Below, piece after piece: positions 34,721 to 43,808 of a DNA stretch of 64,000 nt; position 1 is the stretch's first letter; each line of letters begins with the position of its first letter. The stretch is from Formivibrio sp. (GTDB lineage: Bacteria > Pseudomonadota > Gammaproteobacteria > Burkholderiales > Chitinibacteraceae), in the NCBI GenBank assembly GCA_031291275.1, contig JARLJJ010000674.1:1-64000 (forward strand), read 5' to 3'. The translations under genes and the position numbers were made by a program. Below the pieces are notes generated by a model. The model saw only the letters and a program-made list of their open reading frames with translations, had not been told where the DNA came from and searched no databases.

Positions 34721-34740
34721 TATGTTCGATATCGAACATA
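34721..34740. promoter_or_regulatory. TATGTTCG-ATAT-CGAACATA palindrome, copy 4 (perfect)
   Basis: TATGTTCGATATCGAACATA is a perfect 20-bp palindrome, so the TAT flank faces both rpoS and the lipoprotein gene. It is the most symmetric member of the family seen in this window. Confidence 0.65.
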
Positions 34741-34893
34741 GCGAAAGCGGCATTGTTTATGGATTCACGGAACCACTACCTCGCTGTGTTCCATCCTCTT
34801 TCTCTTTTTCTTCATGCCGAAAAAGTGGGTACATCTATCTTCCATTAATGCGCTAACTCATCCGCAGGCAAGGCGCAGCGGCAATTCTTTTTA

Positions 34894-34913
34894 TGTGTTC
34901 GATAGCGCACGGA
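34894..34913 (+). promoter_or_regulatory. GTTCG-N4-CGCAC palindrome, copy 5
   Basis: TGTGTTCGATAGCGCACGGA: core GTTCG / CGCAC with GGA right flank, about 110 bases upstream of the small lipoprotein and DUF3309 genes. Confidence 0.55.
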
Positions 34914-35023
34914 GCCGTGCCCATCTTGAGCCTATGCTGACCTCATGCCGATTGTGGCTTGGCAAATTGTTTCATTCACTTCTCGCCATATCGGTACGTG
35001 CTTCCACTTTCAAAGGATTACCT

Positions 35024-35257
35024 GTGAACCGCTCAATTCCGTTTTTGGTACTGCTCGTTGCTTTGAGTCTGGCCGCTTGTAATAAACCTTCCGAGGAAGT
35101 TGTCCCTGCGGGATCTGTTGGTGTTCCAGGTCCGGCAGGTTCTCAAAGGGCATCCGGTGCGGAAGACATGAATAGTAGTAAAGGTGAATCCAGTCAGTCT
35201 GGTGATGGCAGTTCCGTGATCATGGCGCCGCCTACCGCATCTACGCCAGCAAACTGA
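35024..35257 (+). CDS. Small secreted lipoprotein
   Basis: 77 residues from GTG 35024, which has AAAGGA upstream. The signal NRSIPFLVLLVALSLAAC ends in a lipobox LAAC, so Cys19 should be lipidated. The mature part is short, low in complexity and rich in Ser, Gly and Pro (GVPGPAGSQ), with no domain I recognise. The longer ORF in the track adds 70 unsupported codons. It is followed 36 bases later by a DUF3309 gene, likely in one transcript under the palindrome at 34894. Confidence 0.75.
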   Translation: MNRSIPFLVLLVALSLAACNKPSEEVVPAGSVGVPGPAGSQRASGAEDMNSSKGESSQSGDGSSVIMAPPTASTPAN

Positions 35258-35293
35258 TCTCGCCATCTCGTCAATTCGTATAAGGAGAAAATC

Positions 35294-35452
35294 ATGAGCT
35301 TGGGAACCATTTTATTAATCGTACTGATCCTGATGCTGGTAGGAGCTTTTCCGGCCTGGCCGCACAGCATGCACTGGGGTTATTTCCCTAGTGGCGGGTT
35401 GGGTTTGCTGCTGATCGTGGTCATCGTACTGTTGTTGATGGGGCGCTTGTAA
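35294..35452 (+). CDS. DUF3309 family small membrane protein
   Basis: 52 residues, too short for the ORF track. It reads MSLGTILLIVLILMLVGAF, then PAWPHSMHWGYFPSGGLGLL, then a second hydrophobic stretch ending LLLMGRL. This two-helix hairpin with a YxPSGG turn is the DUF3309 signature. The family is common in proteobacteria, often in stress loci, with unknown function. AAGGAG lies 7 bases before the ATG. Confidence 0.9.
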   Translation: MSLGTILLIVLILMLVGAFPAWPHSMHWGYFPSGGLGLLLIVVIVLLLMGRL

Positions 35453-35793
35453 CTCGCCCTAACCTGCCTTGATCACCGTAAACCACGCCATGGCTAGCAC
35501 TGGCCGATTATTTGCAGCGTTTTGTGCAAGTATGGCCAGTGCTAGTTCTGTTGACGAGGCATGAGCGAAATTGTGGATCGCAGGCAGTTTTCAATGGATG
35601 CCAGAATCGAAGCTTTGGCTTGACTGGCAAGCCGTCAGTAATGCCCATGTTCGCTCTGCGGCAGAAGAAATCCGCGAGCAAAGATATTTGCTGTGTGATG
35701 ACCAGGCAAATCCTCGGCATTGCGATGAGTAAATTCGACGAATCTTTGCCGTTCAGCCCGGTCCTAAGCTAATACGAAAGCAAGGAGCCAAAA
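35453..35793. other. Intergenic region, DUF3309 / SpoIIAA-like gene
   Basis: About 340 bases. It contains the 12-bp inverted repeat listed separately. The 86-residue ORF at 35512-35772 shows no motif or good ribosome site, and I do not call it. Confidence 0.5.
35494..35545. repeat. 12-bp perfect inverted repeat after DUF3309
   Basis: CTAGCACTGGCC and GGCCAGTGCTAG separated by 28 bases, 41 bases after the DUF3309 stop. Possible transcript end or a protein-binding site; no T run. Confidence 0.6.
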
Positions 35794-36156
35794 ATGCCTA
35801 TCAAACTCAATGAAGAAAACAATGGCAAGCTGCTCATTATTTATGTCAGTGGCAAGCTGGTGAAAGACGATTATGCAGACTTTGTGCCTGCGTTTGAGCG
35901 ACTTGTCTTGCAGCATGGAAAATTGCGCGTGCTATTCGATATGACGGATTTTCATGGTTGGAGTGCGGGAGCCGCGTGGGAAGACACCAAGTTCGCCCTG
36001 CATCATTTTGCCGATATCGAGAAAATCGCCATGATTGGAGAGCGGCGGTGGCAGCACGGCATTGCCACTTTCTGCAAACCATTCACCAAAGCCATGGTCC
36101 GATACTTTGATCAGAATGATGTAACCGAGGCAAGGCGATGGTTGGATGAAGGCTGA
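35794..36156 (+). CDS. SpoIIAA-like (STAS/CRAL-TRIO fold) protein
   Basis: 120 residues with the SpoIIAA-like pattern: ISVSGKL-type strand (LLIIYVSGKLVKDDYADFVPAFERL), RVLFDMTDFHGWSAGAAWED, HHFADIEKIAMIGERRWQHG and a final helix EARRWLDEG. Members adopt a STAS-like alpha/beta fold and are soluble; biochemical role unknown. AAGGAG precedes the ATG. It is upstream of the PPK2 gene. Confidence 0.88.
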   Translation: MPIKLNEENNGKLLIIYVSGKLVKDDYADFVPAFERLVLQHGKLRVLFDMTDFHGWSAGAAWEDTKFALHHFADIEKIAMIGERRWQHGIATFCKPFTKAMVRYFDQNDVTEARRWLDEG

Positions 36157-36261
36157 TCCCGTCGGCACGCCCAGATCATTAGACGTGGAGTCGTTAGAGG
36201 ATCAAGACTTTGCTGTAGACCGATGCTTGACAACGCGGCCGGGATAACCGGAAGGATGAAG

Positions 36262-37131
36262 ATGAAAATCAACTCAAAAGATTTCCTCGTGCAGGAAGGT
36301 GAAAAGGTCGATCTCAAGAAGTGGCCAACGCTCGTAAAACCAGCGTACAAATCAAAAAAAACATATAGCAAATACCTTCAGGAACATGTGGAGGCATTGA
36401 GCGAGTTACAACGCCTTCACTATGCATCCAACCATTATTCCGTGTTGCTGATATTCCAGGCCATGGATGCTGCCGGCAAGGATGGTGCCATCCGCCATGT
36501 CATGTCTGGCGTTAATCCACAAGGGTGTCAGGTCTTCAGTTTTAAGCATCCGAGTGCGACGGAGCTGGAACACGATTTCTTGTGGCGTACCACGCGCGAT
36601 TTGCCGGAGCGCGGTCGGATCGGCATTTTCAATCGATCCTATTATGAAGAAGTGCTGATCGTGCGGGTGCATCCGGAGATCCTCCGTAGCCAGGGGCTGT
36701 CGGATAAAGAGATAGACGAAGAGACAATCTGGCGGGACAGATACCGCTCCATCGTGGATCAGGAAAGCCATCTCTATCGCAATGACACGCGGATTATCAA
36801 AATCTTCCTGCATCTGTCGGAGGAAGAACAGCGCAAGCGTTTTCTCGATCGCATCGACAATCCAGAAAAGAACTGGAAATTCAGTGTGGCCGACATTGAA
36901 GAACGCAAATTCTGGAAGCAGTATATGCAGGCCTATGAAGCATGCCTGAGCGCCACGAGTACCAAAATCGCTCCCTGGTACGTCGTGCCCGCCGACGACA
37001 AGGAAAATGCCCGACTGATTGTTTCTCAAATCATCCTGGATACCTTTAAAGCGCTCGATTTGCGCTACCCTGAAACGGATGCGAAACGCAGGCAGGAGTT
37101 GCTGGAGATTCGTAAGCAGCTTGTGAAGTAA
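36262..37131 (+). CDS. Polyphosphate kinase 2 family protein
   Basis: 289 residues from the ATG at 36262, which is 6 bases after GGAAGG; the ATG at 36256 is also possible. It has Walker [10 protein letters not shown] near residue 60, lid-region [16 protein letters not shown], and YRSIVDQE with the C-terminal [18 protein letters not shown]. These are PPK2 hallmarks. PPK2 moves phosphate between polyphosphate and nucleotides (ADP or AMP), usually favouring nucleotide synthesis. Directly precedes zwf. Confidence 0.93.
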   Translation: MKINSKDFLVQEGEKVDLKKWPTLVKPAYKSKKTYSKYLQEHVEALSELQRLHYASNHYSVLLIFQAMDAAGKDGAIRHVMSGVNPQGCQVFSFKHPSATELEHDFLWRTTRDLPERGRIGIFNRSYYEEVLIVRVHPEILRSQGLSDKEIDEETIWRDRYRSIVDQESHLYRNDTRIIKIFLHLSEEEQRKRFLDRIDNPEKNWKFSVADIEERKFWKQYMQAYEACLSATSTKIAPWYVVPADDKENARLIVSQIILDTFKALDLRYPETDAKRRQELLEIRKQLVK

Positions 37132-37254
37132 GCTGCTGCTTGCTTGATGATCGAAAGGTTCTGCTGGTTAGAAAAAGCGGTTTTCTTCCGTGACGAAATG
37201 CCTTTCTCCGGAAGAAAAATGCACTTCTGGCGACGTTTCACGGAAGGGGTTGAG

Positions 37255-38652
37255 ATGGAGAAATCCGATTGCCGTACGACGCCAGCCGATGCGCTGGTTA
37301 TCTTTGGCGTGACGGGCGATCTTGCTCATAAGATGATCTTTCCCGCGCTCTATGCCATGGCCAAACGCGGAGTGCTTACTGTGCCGGTGGTCGGCGTGGC
37401 TTCCTCGACATGGAGCTTGGCGCAACTGCGCAAGCGGGTGAAAGAGAGCATCAAGCAAGCCGGGTCGATTGATGATCGGCCTGCTCTCGATCTGCTGCTT
37501 TCGCAACTTCAATATGTGGCCGGGGATTACAACGACCCTGCGACGTTCAAGAAACTCAAGCGCAAACTGGGCGCTTCCAGGCGACCGGCGCATTACCTGG
37601 CTATTCCACCTGCGCTGTTTTCCATTGTGATCGAAAATCTTGGTGCTTCGGGCTTGGCCGATCAGGCCCGCGTGATCGTTGAAAAGCCATTTGGGCGCGA
37701 CCTGGCTTCGGCGCGTGAACTGAACCGGATTGCACTGTCGGTGTTCGCTGAAGATTCCATCTTCCGAATCGACCATTACCTTGGAAAAGAGGCGATCATG
37801 AATATCCTCTATTTCCGTTTCGCCAACTCGTTTCTTGAACCGATCTGGAATCGCAACTGCGTGGCGAGCGTGCAGATTACGCTGGCCGAGGATTTCGGCG
37901 TCAAGGCACGCGGCGCGTTTTATGAAAGTGCCGGCTGTCTGCGCGATGTGATCCAGAACCATTTGTTCCAGATTGTCGCGTTGCTGGCGATGGAACCGCC
38001 CGCATTTCAAGGCTTTGGCGCCGTCCAAAGCGAAAAAGCCAAAGTGTTCCAGGCCATGCGTCCATTGCAACCCGATGATGTGGTGCGCGGTCAGTACGCT
38101 GGTTATCTTGATGAGCCAGGGGTATCGAAGCTCTCGGATGTGGAGACGTTCTGTGCATTGCGTTTGTTCATTGATTCATGGCGCTGGCAAGGTGTGCCGT
38201 GGTATCTGCGTTCCGGCAAATATTTAGCCACCACGGCCGCCGAAGTGTTGGTGGAATTGAAGCCGCCGCCACAACGATTGTTTGACGATGCGGCAGCGCC
38301 GGAAGGTCGAGCCAACTATCTTCGCTTCCGGCTTTCTCCCAATTCGGCTGTTGCCCTGGCTGCGCGCGTCAAACGGGCCGGCAAGGAGTTCGTTGGCGAC
38401 CAGCGTGAACTCTTCCTGCTGAATGAACAAGCAGGGCAGGAGACACCCTACGAGCGATTGCTGAGTGATGCCATGGCAGGAGACGGAGCACTTTTCACCC
38501 GCGAGGATGCCGTCGAAGCGGCCTGGGCGGTAGTTGACCCCATACTCGATACGCACCATCCGGTTCAACTTTATCCGCAAGGTAGCTGGGGGCCGGAACA
38601 AGCCGATACGCTTCTCCCGGCACATGGCCGCTGGCACAACCCAGTTCGGTAA
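37255..38652 (+). CDS. zwf: Glucose-6-phosphate 1-dehydrogenase
   Basis: 465 residues. The NADP-binding motif reads [16 protein letters not shown] and the catalytic signature [13 protein letters not shown] near residue 195. It opens the oxidative pentose phosphate and Entner-Doudoroff routes and supplies NADPH. I use the ATG at 37255 with GGAAGGGG upstream; the track's 37 extra codons have no match to the family. No pgl or edd follows; a convergent EamA gene ends 76 bases away. Confidence 0.93.
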   Translation: MEKSDCRTTPADALVIFGVTGDLAHKMIFPALYAMAKRGVLTVPVVGVASSTWSLAQLRKRVKESIKQAGSIDDRPALDLLLSQLQYVAGDYNDPATFKKLKRKLGASRRPAHYLAIPPALFSIVIENLGASGLADQARVIVEKPFGRDLASARELNRIALSVFAEDSIFRIDHYLGKEAIMNILYFRFANSFLEPIWNRNCVASVQITLAEDFGVKARGAFYESAGCLRDVIQNHLFQIVALLAMEPPAFQGFGAVQSEKAKVFQAMRPLQPDDVVRGQYAGYLDEPGVSKLSDVETFCALRLFIDSWRWQGVPWYLRSGKYLATTAAEVLVELKPPPQRLFDDAAAPEGRANYLRFRLSPNSAVALAARVKRAGKEFVGDQRELFLLNEQAGQETPYERLLSDAMAGDGALFTREDAVEAAWAVVDPILDTHHPVQLYPQGSWGPEQADTLLPAHGRWHNPVR

Positions 38653-38728
38653 GTCGCTGCGCAAATCGAGCGGGAATGATTGCATGCCGAGCTCAGGTCC
38701 CCGCATAAGCGCAAAGCGCCTGCTGTCA

Positions 38729-39649
38729 TTATCTGGAATTCGATTTGAGGTGACCGTACACAGCCACGACTGCGCCGGACACGGTAATAATCAGCATCCC
38801 CAACAAGGTCAGTCCGGTGGGTATATGGCCGAATACCAGCCAGCCCAAGATGCCAGACCAGAACAATTGCAGATAGGTAATGGGTGCCAGTGTCGATGCG
38901 GGGGCATCGCGATAGGCATAACTGAATAGCAAATGCCCGATAACCCCAACAAGTCCCAGACTGATCAATAAAAAGAAATCAAACGTGGTTGGCTGCTCGC
39001 CAGTCCAGAACCAGGGTAGCGCCAGGCTGGTACAGGTAAATCCTATCAGTGCCAAATAATAAAGCATGACCAATGGGCGCTCGCTTGCGCCCAGAAGTCG
39101 GGAAATCATCTGGTAGAAAGCATTACCCAAGGCCCCCAGAAACACGAACAAGAGTCCCAATCCGTTCAGATTGCTGCCCGGACGAACCACCAGCAATACG
39201 CCACAAAATCCTGCCACAACACACACACCACGCACCCAGCCGATTTTCTCTTTCAGGAGCGGTCCCGCCAGCAATGTCACCAACAAGGGGGCAATAAACT
39301 GGACGGCGGTCACTTCTGCCAAGGGCATACGCTGCAAGGCAAGGCCCATTAGCAGCGATACAAGTACCAGGCTGAAGGCACGAAGTGCTACCAGCCAGGT
39401 TTGTTGCGCGATCAGTATCCGCCCGCGTTCTCTCGGCACGAACAACACCGTCATAAACAGCAGGTGGATGCAGTAACGCACCCAGATCAAAAGGGGAACG
39501 GTATAACGATTCGCCAAATATTTGGTGGTGGTGTCGACATAGGCAAACAGCAATAACGTGACCACATAAAACGCAATGCCACGCATAACCTGTCGCGAAG
39601 AAATTGCGGGTGAAACAGTGTCGGAGTTGGGCATTGAGATCGCGGGCAT
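38729..39649 (-). CDS. DMT-superfamily (EamA) transporter
   Basis: About 306 residues, ten membrane helices in two EamA halves (residues about 20-150 and 160-295); the first half has WVRYCIHLLFM and PLAEVTAVQFIAPLLVTLLAGPLLKEK. These inner-membrane proteins export amino acids or metabolites; substrate unknown. The start is uncertain. The candidate ATGs at 39649, 39634 and 39586 all have weak ribosome sites, and the track start at 39700 is also possible. Convergent with zwf. Confidence 0.85.
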   Translation of the reverse strand: MPAISMPNSDTVSPAISSRQVMRGIAFYVVTLLLFAYVDTTTKYLANRYTVPLLIWVRYCIHLLFMTVLFVPRERGRILIAQQTWLVALRAFSLVLVSLLMGLALQRMPLAEVTAVQFIAPLLVTLLAGPLLKEKIGWVRGVCVVAGFCGVLLVVRPGSNLNGLGLLFVFLGALGNAFYQMISRLLGASERPLVMLYYLALIGFTCTSLALPWFWTGEQPTTFDFFLLISLGLVGVIGHLLFSYAYRDAPASTLAPITYLQLFWSGILGWLVFGHIPTGLTLLGMLIITVSGAVVAVYGHLKSNSR

Positions 39650-39700
39650 GGCACGGTGAATGGCAGTAGGGAAAGTACACCCCGCCGGCTGGTTTTGCAC

Positions 39701-40300
39701 GCTGCTTGATAAGCATTTTTCCCATTATTTTACAGTGAGTCATGTTCACGGAGTGATCACTTTGCGCGATGGTATTGAGCTTCAAGTCACATTTCTGAAA
39801 CCGTGATAATTTTAATTGCCTAAATGCATTTAATATCTATTAAATAAATTGGTAACGGTAATTAATTTTTATGTGTATTTTGTTTTAATATGGATTAAAG
39901 ATTAAATTTAATTTATTGATACTGGCAATATTTTATTGCTTGCTGTTCCTGATGGTTATTCTTGTGTTTCTGCTGTTTTGATCTCATCCTGCACGCATCT
40001 CCTTGAAAAACAATATAAATTTTTAATGCAATTAACTCCATAAAATTTACATAAAAGCCATAAAAATCTTATTAATGAGTTGAATGCCAAGTGGTTTGTT
40101 GGCAAATTTCACCTTGTTTTAGAGCGTTATGTGTGCACAGCTGAATTGCACGCGCTTGACAACATATTAGCGTGGGTTCCGGCCACGTAAAAAAGCAAAA
40201 CCGATCTGGTTTATATCTGGCAAGTATGTGTACTTCATCGGTTTTTTGGGTTTAGTCAAATAGAAGGCGAAAAAATCGCCGGATATCTAAGGAGGTCAAG
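39701..40300. promoter_or_regulatory. A+T-rich control region upstream of citS
   Basis: About 600 bases. The stretch 39790-40100 is strikingly A+T-rich (repeated TTAAT, TTTAAT, ATAAAT) compared with the genes on either side. CitB/DpiA-type response regulators bind A+T-rich DNA, so this is the likely place for CitB action. A perfect ribosome site TAAGGAGGT ends 4 bases before citS. I found no clean sigma-70 pair at a standard spacing. Confidence 0.5.
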
Positions 40301-41671
40301 ATGACCGAAGCAAATAGCGCAGTGTTGGACGCAGATAGCGCAAATGCAGCCGAAACAAGTGAGAAATTCTGGCCGCATGGCTGGTGGAAAATGATGAACT
40401 TCAAGATAGGCGTGATCCCGGTCCCGCTGTTCTTGCTAACGGGTGGTTTGATTTACGCACTCGTCGCAACCAAAGGCGGGATCAAGGCCGACATCACCAG
40501 TATGGTGGCAATGTTCGCGTTTTTTGGTTTTGCCTGTGGCGAAATTGGCAAACGCATCCCGTTCTTGGGGAAAATGGGGGCTGCTGCAATCTGCGCCACT
40601 TTCATTCCTTCAGCGATGGTGTACTACGGTGTCTTGCCTCCAGTACTCATCAAGGTAACCACCGAGTTCTACAAGTCGACCAACATTCTGTATTTGTACA
40701 TTTGCTGCATCATTGTTGGCAGCATTCTGAGTATGGATCGCAAGACCTTGATTCAAGGTTTCATGAAAATCATGGTGCCAATGGCTTGTTCTGCCGTGGC
40801 CGCCATGACCGTTGGAACGCTGGTTGGCGTGCTGATGGGAAAGACAGCCTTTGATTCATTCTTCTTTATCGTTCTGCCATGCATGGCCGGAGGTGTGGGT
40901 GAAGGTGCGATTCCGCTGTCGATTGGTTTCTCCGAGATTCTTAAACAGGATCAAGGTCTCATGTTCGGCAGAATCATTCCAATGGTGATGATGGCCAATG
41001 TGATTGCAATTTTCACGGCTGGTGCATTGAATCAACTGGGTAAAAAACACCAGCACCTGACCGGGAATGGTCGTCTGTTTCCTGGGGAAACTGATGAAAC
41101 AGGTGCTCTCAATCTCAATTCCGCGATCGGAAAGATAGATATTGTCGGACTGGGCGGCGCTGTGTTGATGGCCATTCTGATGTACCTGGCGGGCGTGATT
41201 GGTCAACGTGTGATCGGTTTGCCGGCGCCTGTGGGCATGCTGTTCGTCGCGGTCATTGTGAAGTTGCTTCAGCTTTCTTCTCCCGAGCTGAATGACGGTG
41301 CCCAAACAGTCTACAAATTCTTCTCGACTTCAGTGACTTACCCGATTCTGTTCGCAGTGGGCGTTGCCATTACGCCATTTAACGAGCTGATCAATGCCTT
41401 CCAGATCAGCAACGTCATTGTGATTTTTGCCACCGTGATGACGGCTGTGTCGGTGGGTTTCTTTGTGGCTAAACGCATCGGCATGAATCCGGTCGATGTT
41501 GCTGTGGTTTCCTGTACGCAATGTGGTCAGGGCGGTACGGGTGACGTGGCGATTCTTTCTTCAGCCAACCGTATGCAATTGATGCCTTTTGCACAAATTG
41601 CCACCCGTATTGGCGGTGCAATCAATGTGACGTTGGCATTGATCGTATTGGCCCGTTTTTTCCACGGGTAA
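40301..41671 (+). CDS. citS: Sodium/citrate symporter, 2-hydroxycarboxylate transporter family
   Basis: 456 residues with about 11 membrane helices. The two re-entrant-loop signatures of the family are present: GGVGEGAIPLS near residue 200 and QCGQGGTGDVAIL near 410. It imports citrate (or another 2-hydroxy acid) with Na+ across the inner membrane. It is the first gene of the citrate locus, with a very strong ribosome site. A hairpin separates it from the rest of the operon. Confidence 0.93.
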   Translation: MTEANSAVLDADSANAAETSEKFWPHGWWKMMNFKIGVIPVPLFLLTGGLIYALVATKGGIKADITSMVAMFAFFGFACGEIGKRIPFLGKMGAAAICATFIPSAMVYYGVLPPVLIKVTTEFYKSTNILYLYICCIIVGSILSMDRKTLIQGFMKIMVPMACSAVAAMTVGTLVGVLMGKTAFDSFFFIVLPCMAGGVGEGAIPLSIGFSEILKQDQGLMFGRIIPMVMMANVIAIFTAGALNQLGKKHQHLTGNGRLFPGETDETGALNLNSAIGKIDIVGLGGAVLMAILMYLAGVIGQRVIGLPAPVGMLFVAVIVKLLQLSSPELNDGAQTVYKFFSTSVTYPILFAVGVAITPFNELINAFQISNVIVIFATVMTAVSVGFFVAKRIGMNPVDVAVVSCTQCGQGGTGDVAILSSANRMQLMPFAQIATRIGGAINVTLALIVLARFFHG

Positions 41672-41680
41672 GCAATGAAA

Positions 41681-41715
41681 ACGCTGCCGGAGAAGTAAGT
41701 GTTTTCCGGCAGCGT
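41681..41715 (+). repeat. Stem-loop between citS and the FAH-family gene
   Basis: ACGCTGCCGGA and TCCGGCAGCGT form a perfect 11-bp stem with a 13-base loop, 9 bases after the citS stop. There is no long T run. It may partially terminate or protect the citS message, making CitS more abundant than the lyase. Confidence 0.65.
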
Positions 41716-41826
41716 GTTAATCACAAAGCCAGTTGGTATCGAAGTTTTTGAAATGGGTGGGATCGTACATTTGGTCCGGCAAATTTTCCTGATTGCAGCA
41801 GGCATCGTTTAGAAGTGAGATTAAAA

Positions 41827-42678
41827 ATGAAGTTAGTCAGTTTCCAAACCCAGGACGGCAGAAAAAGCTATGGGATTTACACAGACGAGGGCATCGTCGA
41901 TTTGGGCAAACGCCTGGGCGACCGTTTCCATGACATAAAGAGTCTGCTCGGGGCAAATAGCCTTTCACTGGCAAGGACTTACAGTGAATCCCAGCCGGAT
42001 TACAAGGAAGAGGAGATTGTCTTTCTGCCTATCATCGAACAACCGAACAAGATTTTCTGTGTTGGGATGAACTATGCCGAGAAACGCAAAGAGTTTAACG
42101 AAACCAACAATGCCCCGACCTTGTTTATCCGCTTTCCTGATTCCCAGACTGGCCATGATTGCCGGGTGGTGAAACCCGAGCACAGCAACGAATTTGATTA
42201 TGAAGGCGAGCTGGCCGTCATCATCGGCAAGGGCGGGATGGCAATCAAGCAGGAAGATGCCTTGAGTCACGTCGCAGGCTATAGCTGCTATATGGATGGT
42301 TCCGCCCGCGACTGGCAACACACCTGGTTTACTGCCGGTAAAAACTGGCGTGAAACGGGTGCCTTTGGTCCGTGCCTAGTGACTGCAGACGAAGTTGGCA
42401 ATCCACAAGAGTTGGGTATTCGCACCTATCTGAACGGCATGAAAGTCCAGGATGACAATACCGGCAACATGATTCACACGATTGCTTCGCTGATCGAATA
42501 CATCAGCACGTTCAGTGCGTTGTCCGCTGGTGATGTGATCATTACCGGCTCGCCAGGTGGCGTCGGCAAGAAGCGCGTACCGCCCTTGTTCCTCAAGGAA
42601 GACGACATTATTGAAGTCGAGATCGACCGGCTGGGCCGGTTGCGTAACTACATTGCCCGAGAGGCTGCCGTTGCATAA
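41827..42678 (+). CDS. Fumarylacetoacetate hydrolase (FAH) family protein in the citrate operon
   Basis: 283 residues from ATG 41827. The FAH core begins KIFCVGMNYAEKRKEF, with metal ligands in DYEGELAVIIG (E-x-E) and GYSCYMDGSARDWQ (Asp), then TAGKNWRETGAFGPCLVT. The family includes FAHD1 oxaloacetate decarboxylase, oxaloacetate tautomerases and acylpyruvate hydrolases. Its place between citS and citC, where oxaloacetate is the product of citrate lyase, suggests action on oxaloacetate. That is inference. The ribosome site is weak (AGAAGTGAGA), and it may depend on read-through from citS. Confidence 0.88.
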   Translation: MKLVSFQTQDGRKSYGIYTDEGIVDLGKRLGDRFHDIKSLLGANSLSLARTYSESQPDYKEEEIVFLPIIEQPNKIFCVGMNYAEKRKEFNETNNAPTLFIRFPDSQTGHDCRVVKPEHSNEFDYEGELAVIIGKGGMAIKQEDALSHVAGYSCYMDGSARDWQHTWFTAGKNWRETGAFGPCLVTADEVGNPQELGIRTYLNGMKVQDDNTGNMIHTIASLIEYISTFSALSAGDVIITGSPGGVGKKRVPPLFLKEDDIIEVEIDRLGRLRNYIAREAAVA

Positions 42679-42689
42679 GTGAATGCTTG

Positions 42690-43793
42690 ATGTTTGAGGA
42701 TGGATCGCTGTCACGCACTGACGGCAACCATTCTCCAGCATCAGGCAGCGGCGAGGAGAGTTTGCTCGTGAGTGATGGAATTGATTTTTACACCATAGAT
42801 CCCCGCGCCAATGTGGCAGAAGGGGCTGAAGTCCGCCAGTTGTTGGCGCAATGCGATCTGGGTTTTGAAGAGAGCATCGAAACCTTCGTGCTTGCTCGGC
42901 AAGGGCGCCGTCTGGTTGGGTGTGCCGGGCTGGACGGCAATATCGTCAAGTGCGTGGCCACGGCGCCGGAATTCCGGGGCGAGTCGCTCAGTCTGAAGTT
43001 GATGAGCGAAGTGATCCACTTGGCCCTGGAGCGTGGTCATCTGCACCTGTTCCTGTTTACCCATCCGGAGAATGTTTCGTTCTTTGAAGGCTGCGGATTT
43101 TATGAACTGGCCGAAGTGCCTGGCTATGTCAGCCTGATGGAAAACACCCCGATAGGCATCAAGGGGTATTGCGATCGCCTCCGGCAAAAACGCAAGCCCG
43201 GTGCCAAGATTGGCTGCATCGTCATGAACGCCAATCCCTTTACCCTGGGACATCAATACCTGGTGCGCCTGGCTGCCAGTCAGTGCGATTGGTTGCATTT
43301 GTTCGTCGTGCGCGAGGACGCTTCGCTATTCTCCTACCGCGACCGTTTTGCCCTGGTGCAAAGCGGTGTGGCCGACATTCCCGGCCTGACCCTGCATCAT
43401 GGCTCCGAATACATGGTTTCCCGAGCCACGTTCCCCGATTATTTCTTCAAGGAAAAAGGCATTGTTGGCGACTGCTGCTCCGCCATCGATCTGTTGCTGT
43501 TCCGCAATTACATCGCCCCGGCGTTGGGCATTACCCACCGTTTTGTCGGTACCGAGCCGTTCTGTGCGACCACGCGCAAATACAACAACGACATGAAGCA
43601 TTGGCTGCAAATTACCGACTCGGGTGCAGCGCCTGTCGCTGTCGTCGAAGTCCCGCGTACCGCCTGCGCGGGTGTGCCAATTTCGGCGTCTGAAGTGCGC
43701 AGATTGCTGCACACAAGTGAAATCTCGCACATCGAATCGCTGGTGCCGCGCGGCACCCTGAATTTCCTGACCCAACACAATTACGCCATATAA
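42690..43793 (+). CDS. citC: [Citrate (pro-3S)-lyase] ligase
   Basis: About 367 residues. The N-terminal GNAT-like part (KCVATAPEFRGESLSLKLM) is followed by a nucleotidyltransferase domain with GCIVMNANPFTLGHQYLV. GTEPFCATTRKYNNDM and PISASEVRRLL complete the family pattern. It acetylates the prosthetic group on CitD using acetate and ATP, activating the lyase. A later start at GTG 42769 would fit the E. coli protein better; the first 25 residues are low in complexity. It lies 11 bases after the FAH gene. Confidence 0.93.
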   Translation: MFEDGSLSRTDGNHSPASGSGEESLLVSDGIDFYTIDPRANVAEGAEVRQLLAQCDLGFEESIETFVLARQGRRLVGCAGLDGNIVKCVATAPEFRGESLSLKLMSEVIHLALERGHLHLFLFTHPENVSFFEGCGFYELAEVPGYVSLMENTPIGIKGYCDRLRQKRKPGAKIGCIVMNANPFTLGHQYLVRLAASQCDWLHLFVVREDASLFSYRDRFALVQSGVADIPGLTLHHGSEYMVSRATFPDYFFKEKGIVGDCCSAIDLLLFRNYIAPALGITHRFVGTEPFCATTRKYNNDMKHWLQITDSGAAPVAVVEVPRTACAGVPISASEVRRLLHTSEISHIESLVPRGTLNFLTQHNYAI

Positions 43794-43808
43794 ATGGGAG
43801 TTTTACTG

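Larger units (their letters stand above)
34585..35023. other. Divergent intergenic region, rpoS / small lipoprotein
   Basis: About 440 bases with two palindromes of the TATGTnCG family (34721-34740 and 34894-34913). ORF-track entries here (34623-34856 and the upstream part of 34814-35257) lack any motif. Confidence 0.55.

Noticed and set aside
35512-35772. 86-residue plus-strand ORF after DUF3309
   Set aside because: Overlaps an inverted repeat and shows no conserved motif or ribosome site.
39926-39950. Possible sigma-54 promoter (TGGCAA...TTGCTTGC) upstream of citS
   Set aside because: Spacing between the GG and GC elements is 12 bases, not the required 10.
40156-40161. TTGACA as a -35 element for citS
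   Set aside because: No acceptable -10 sequence at 16-18 bases downstream.
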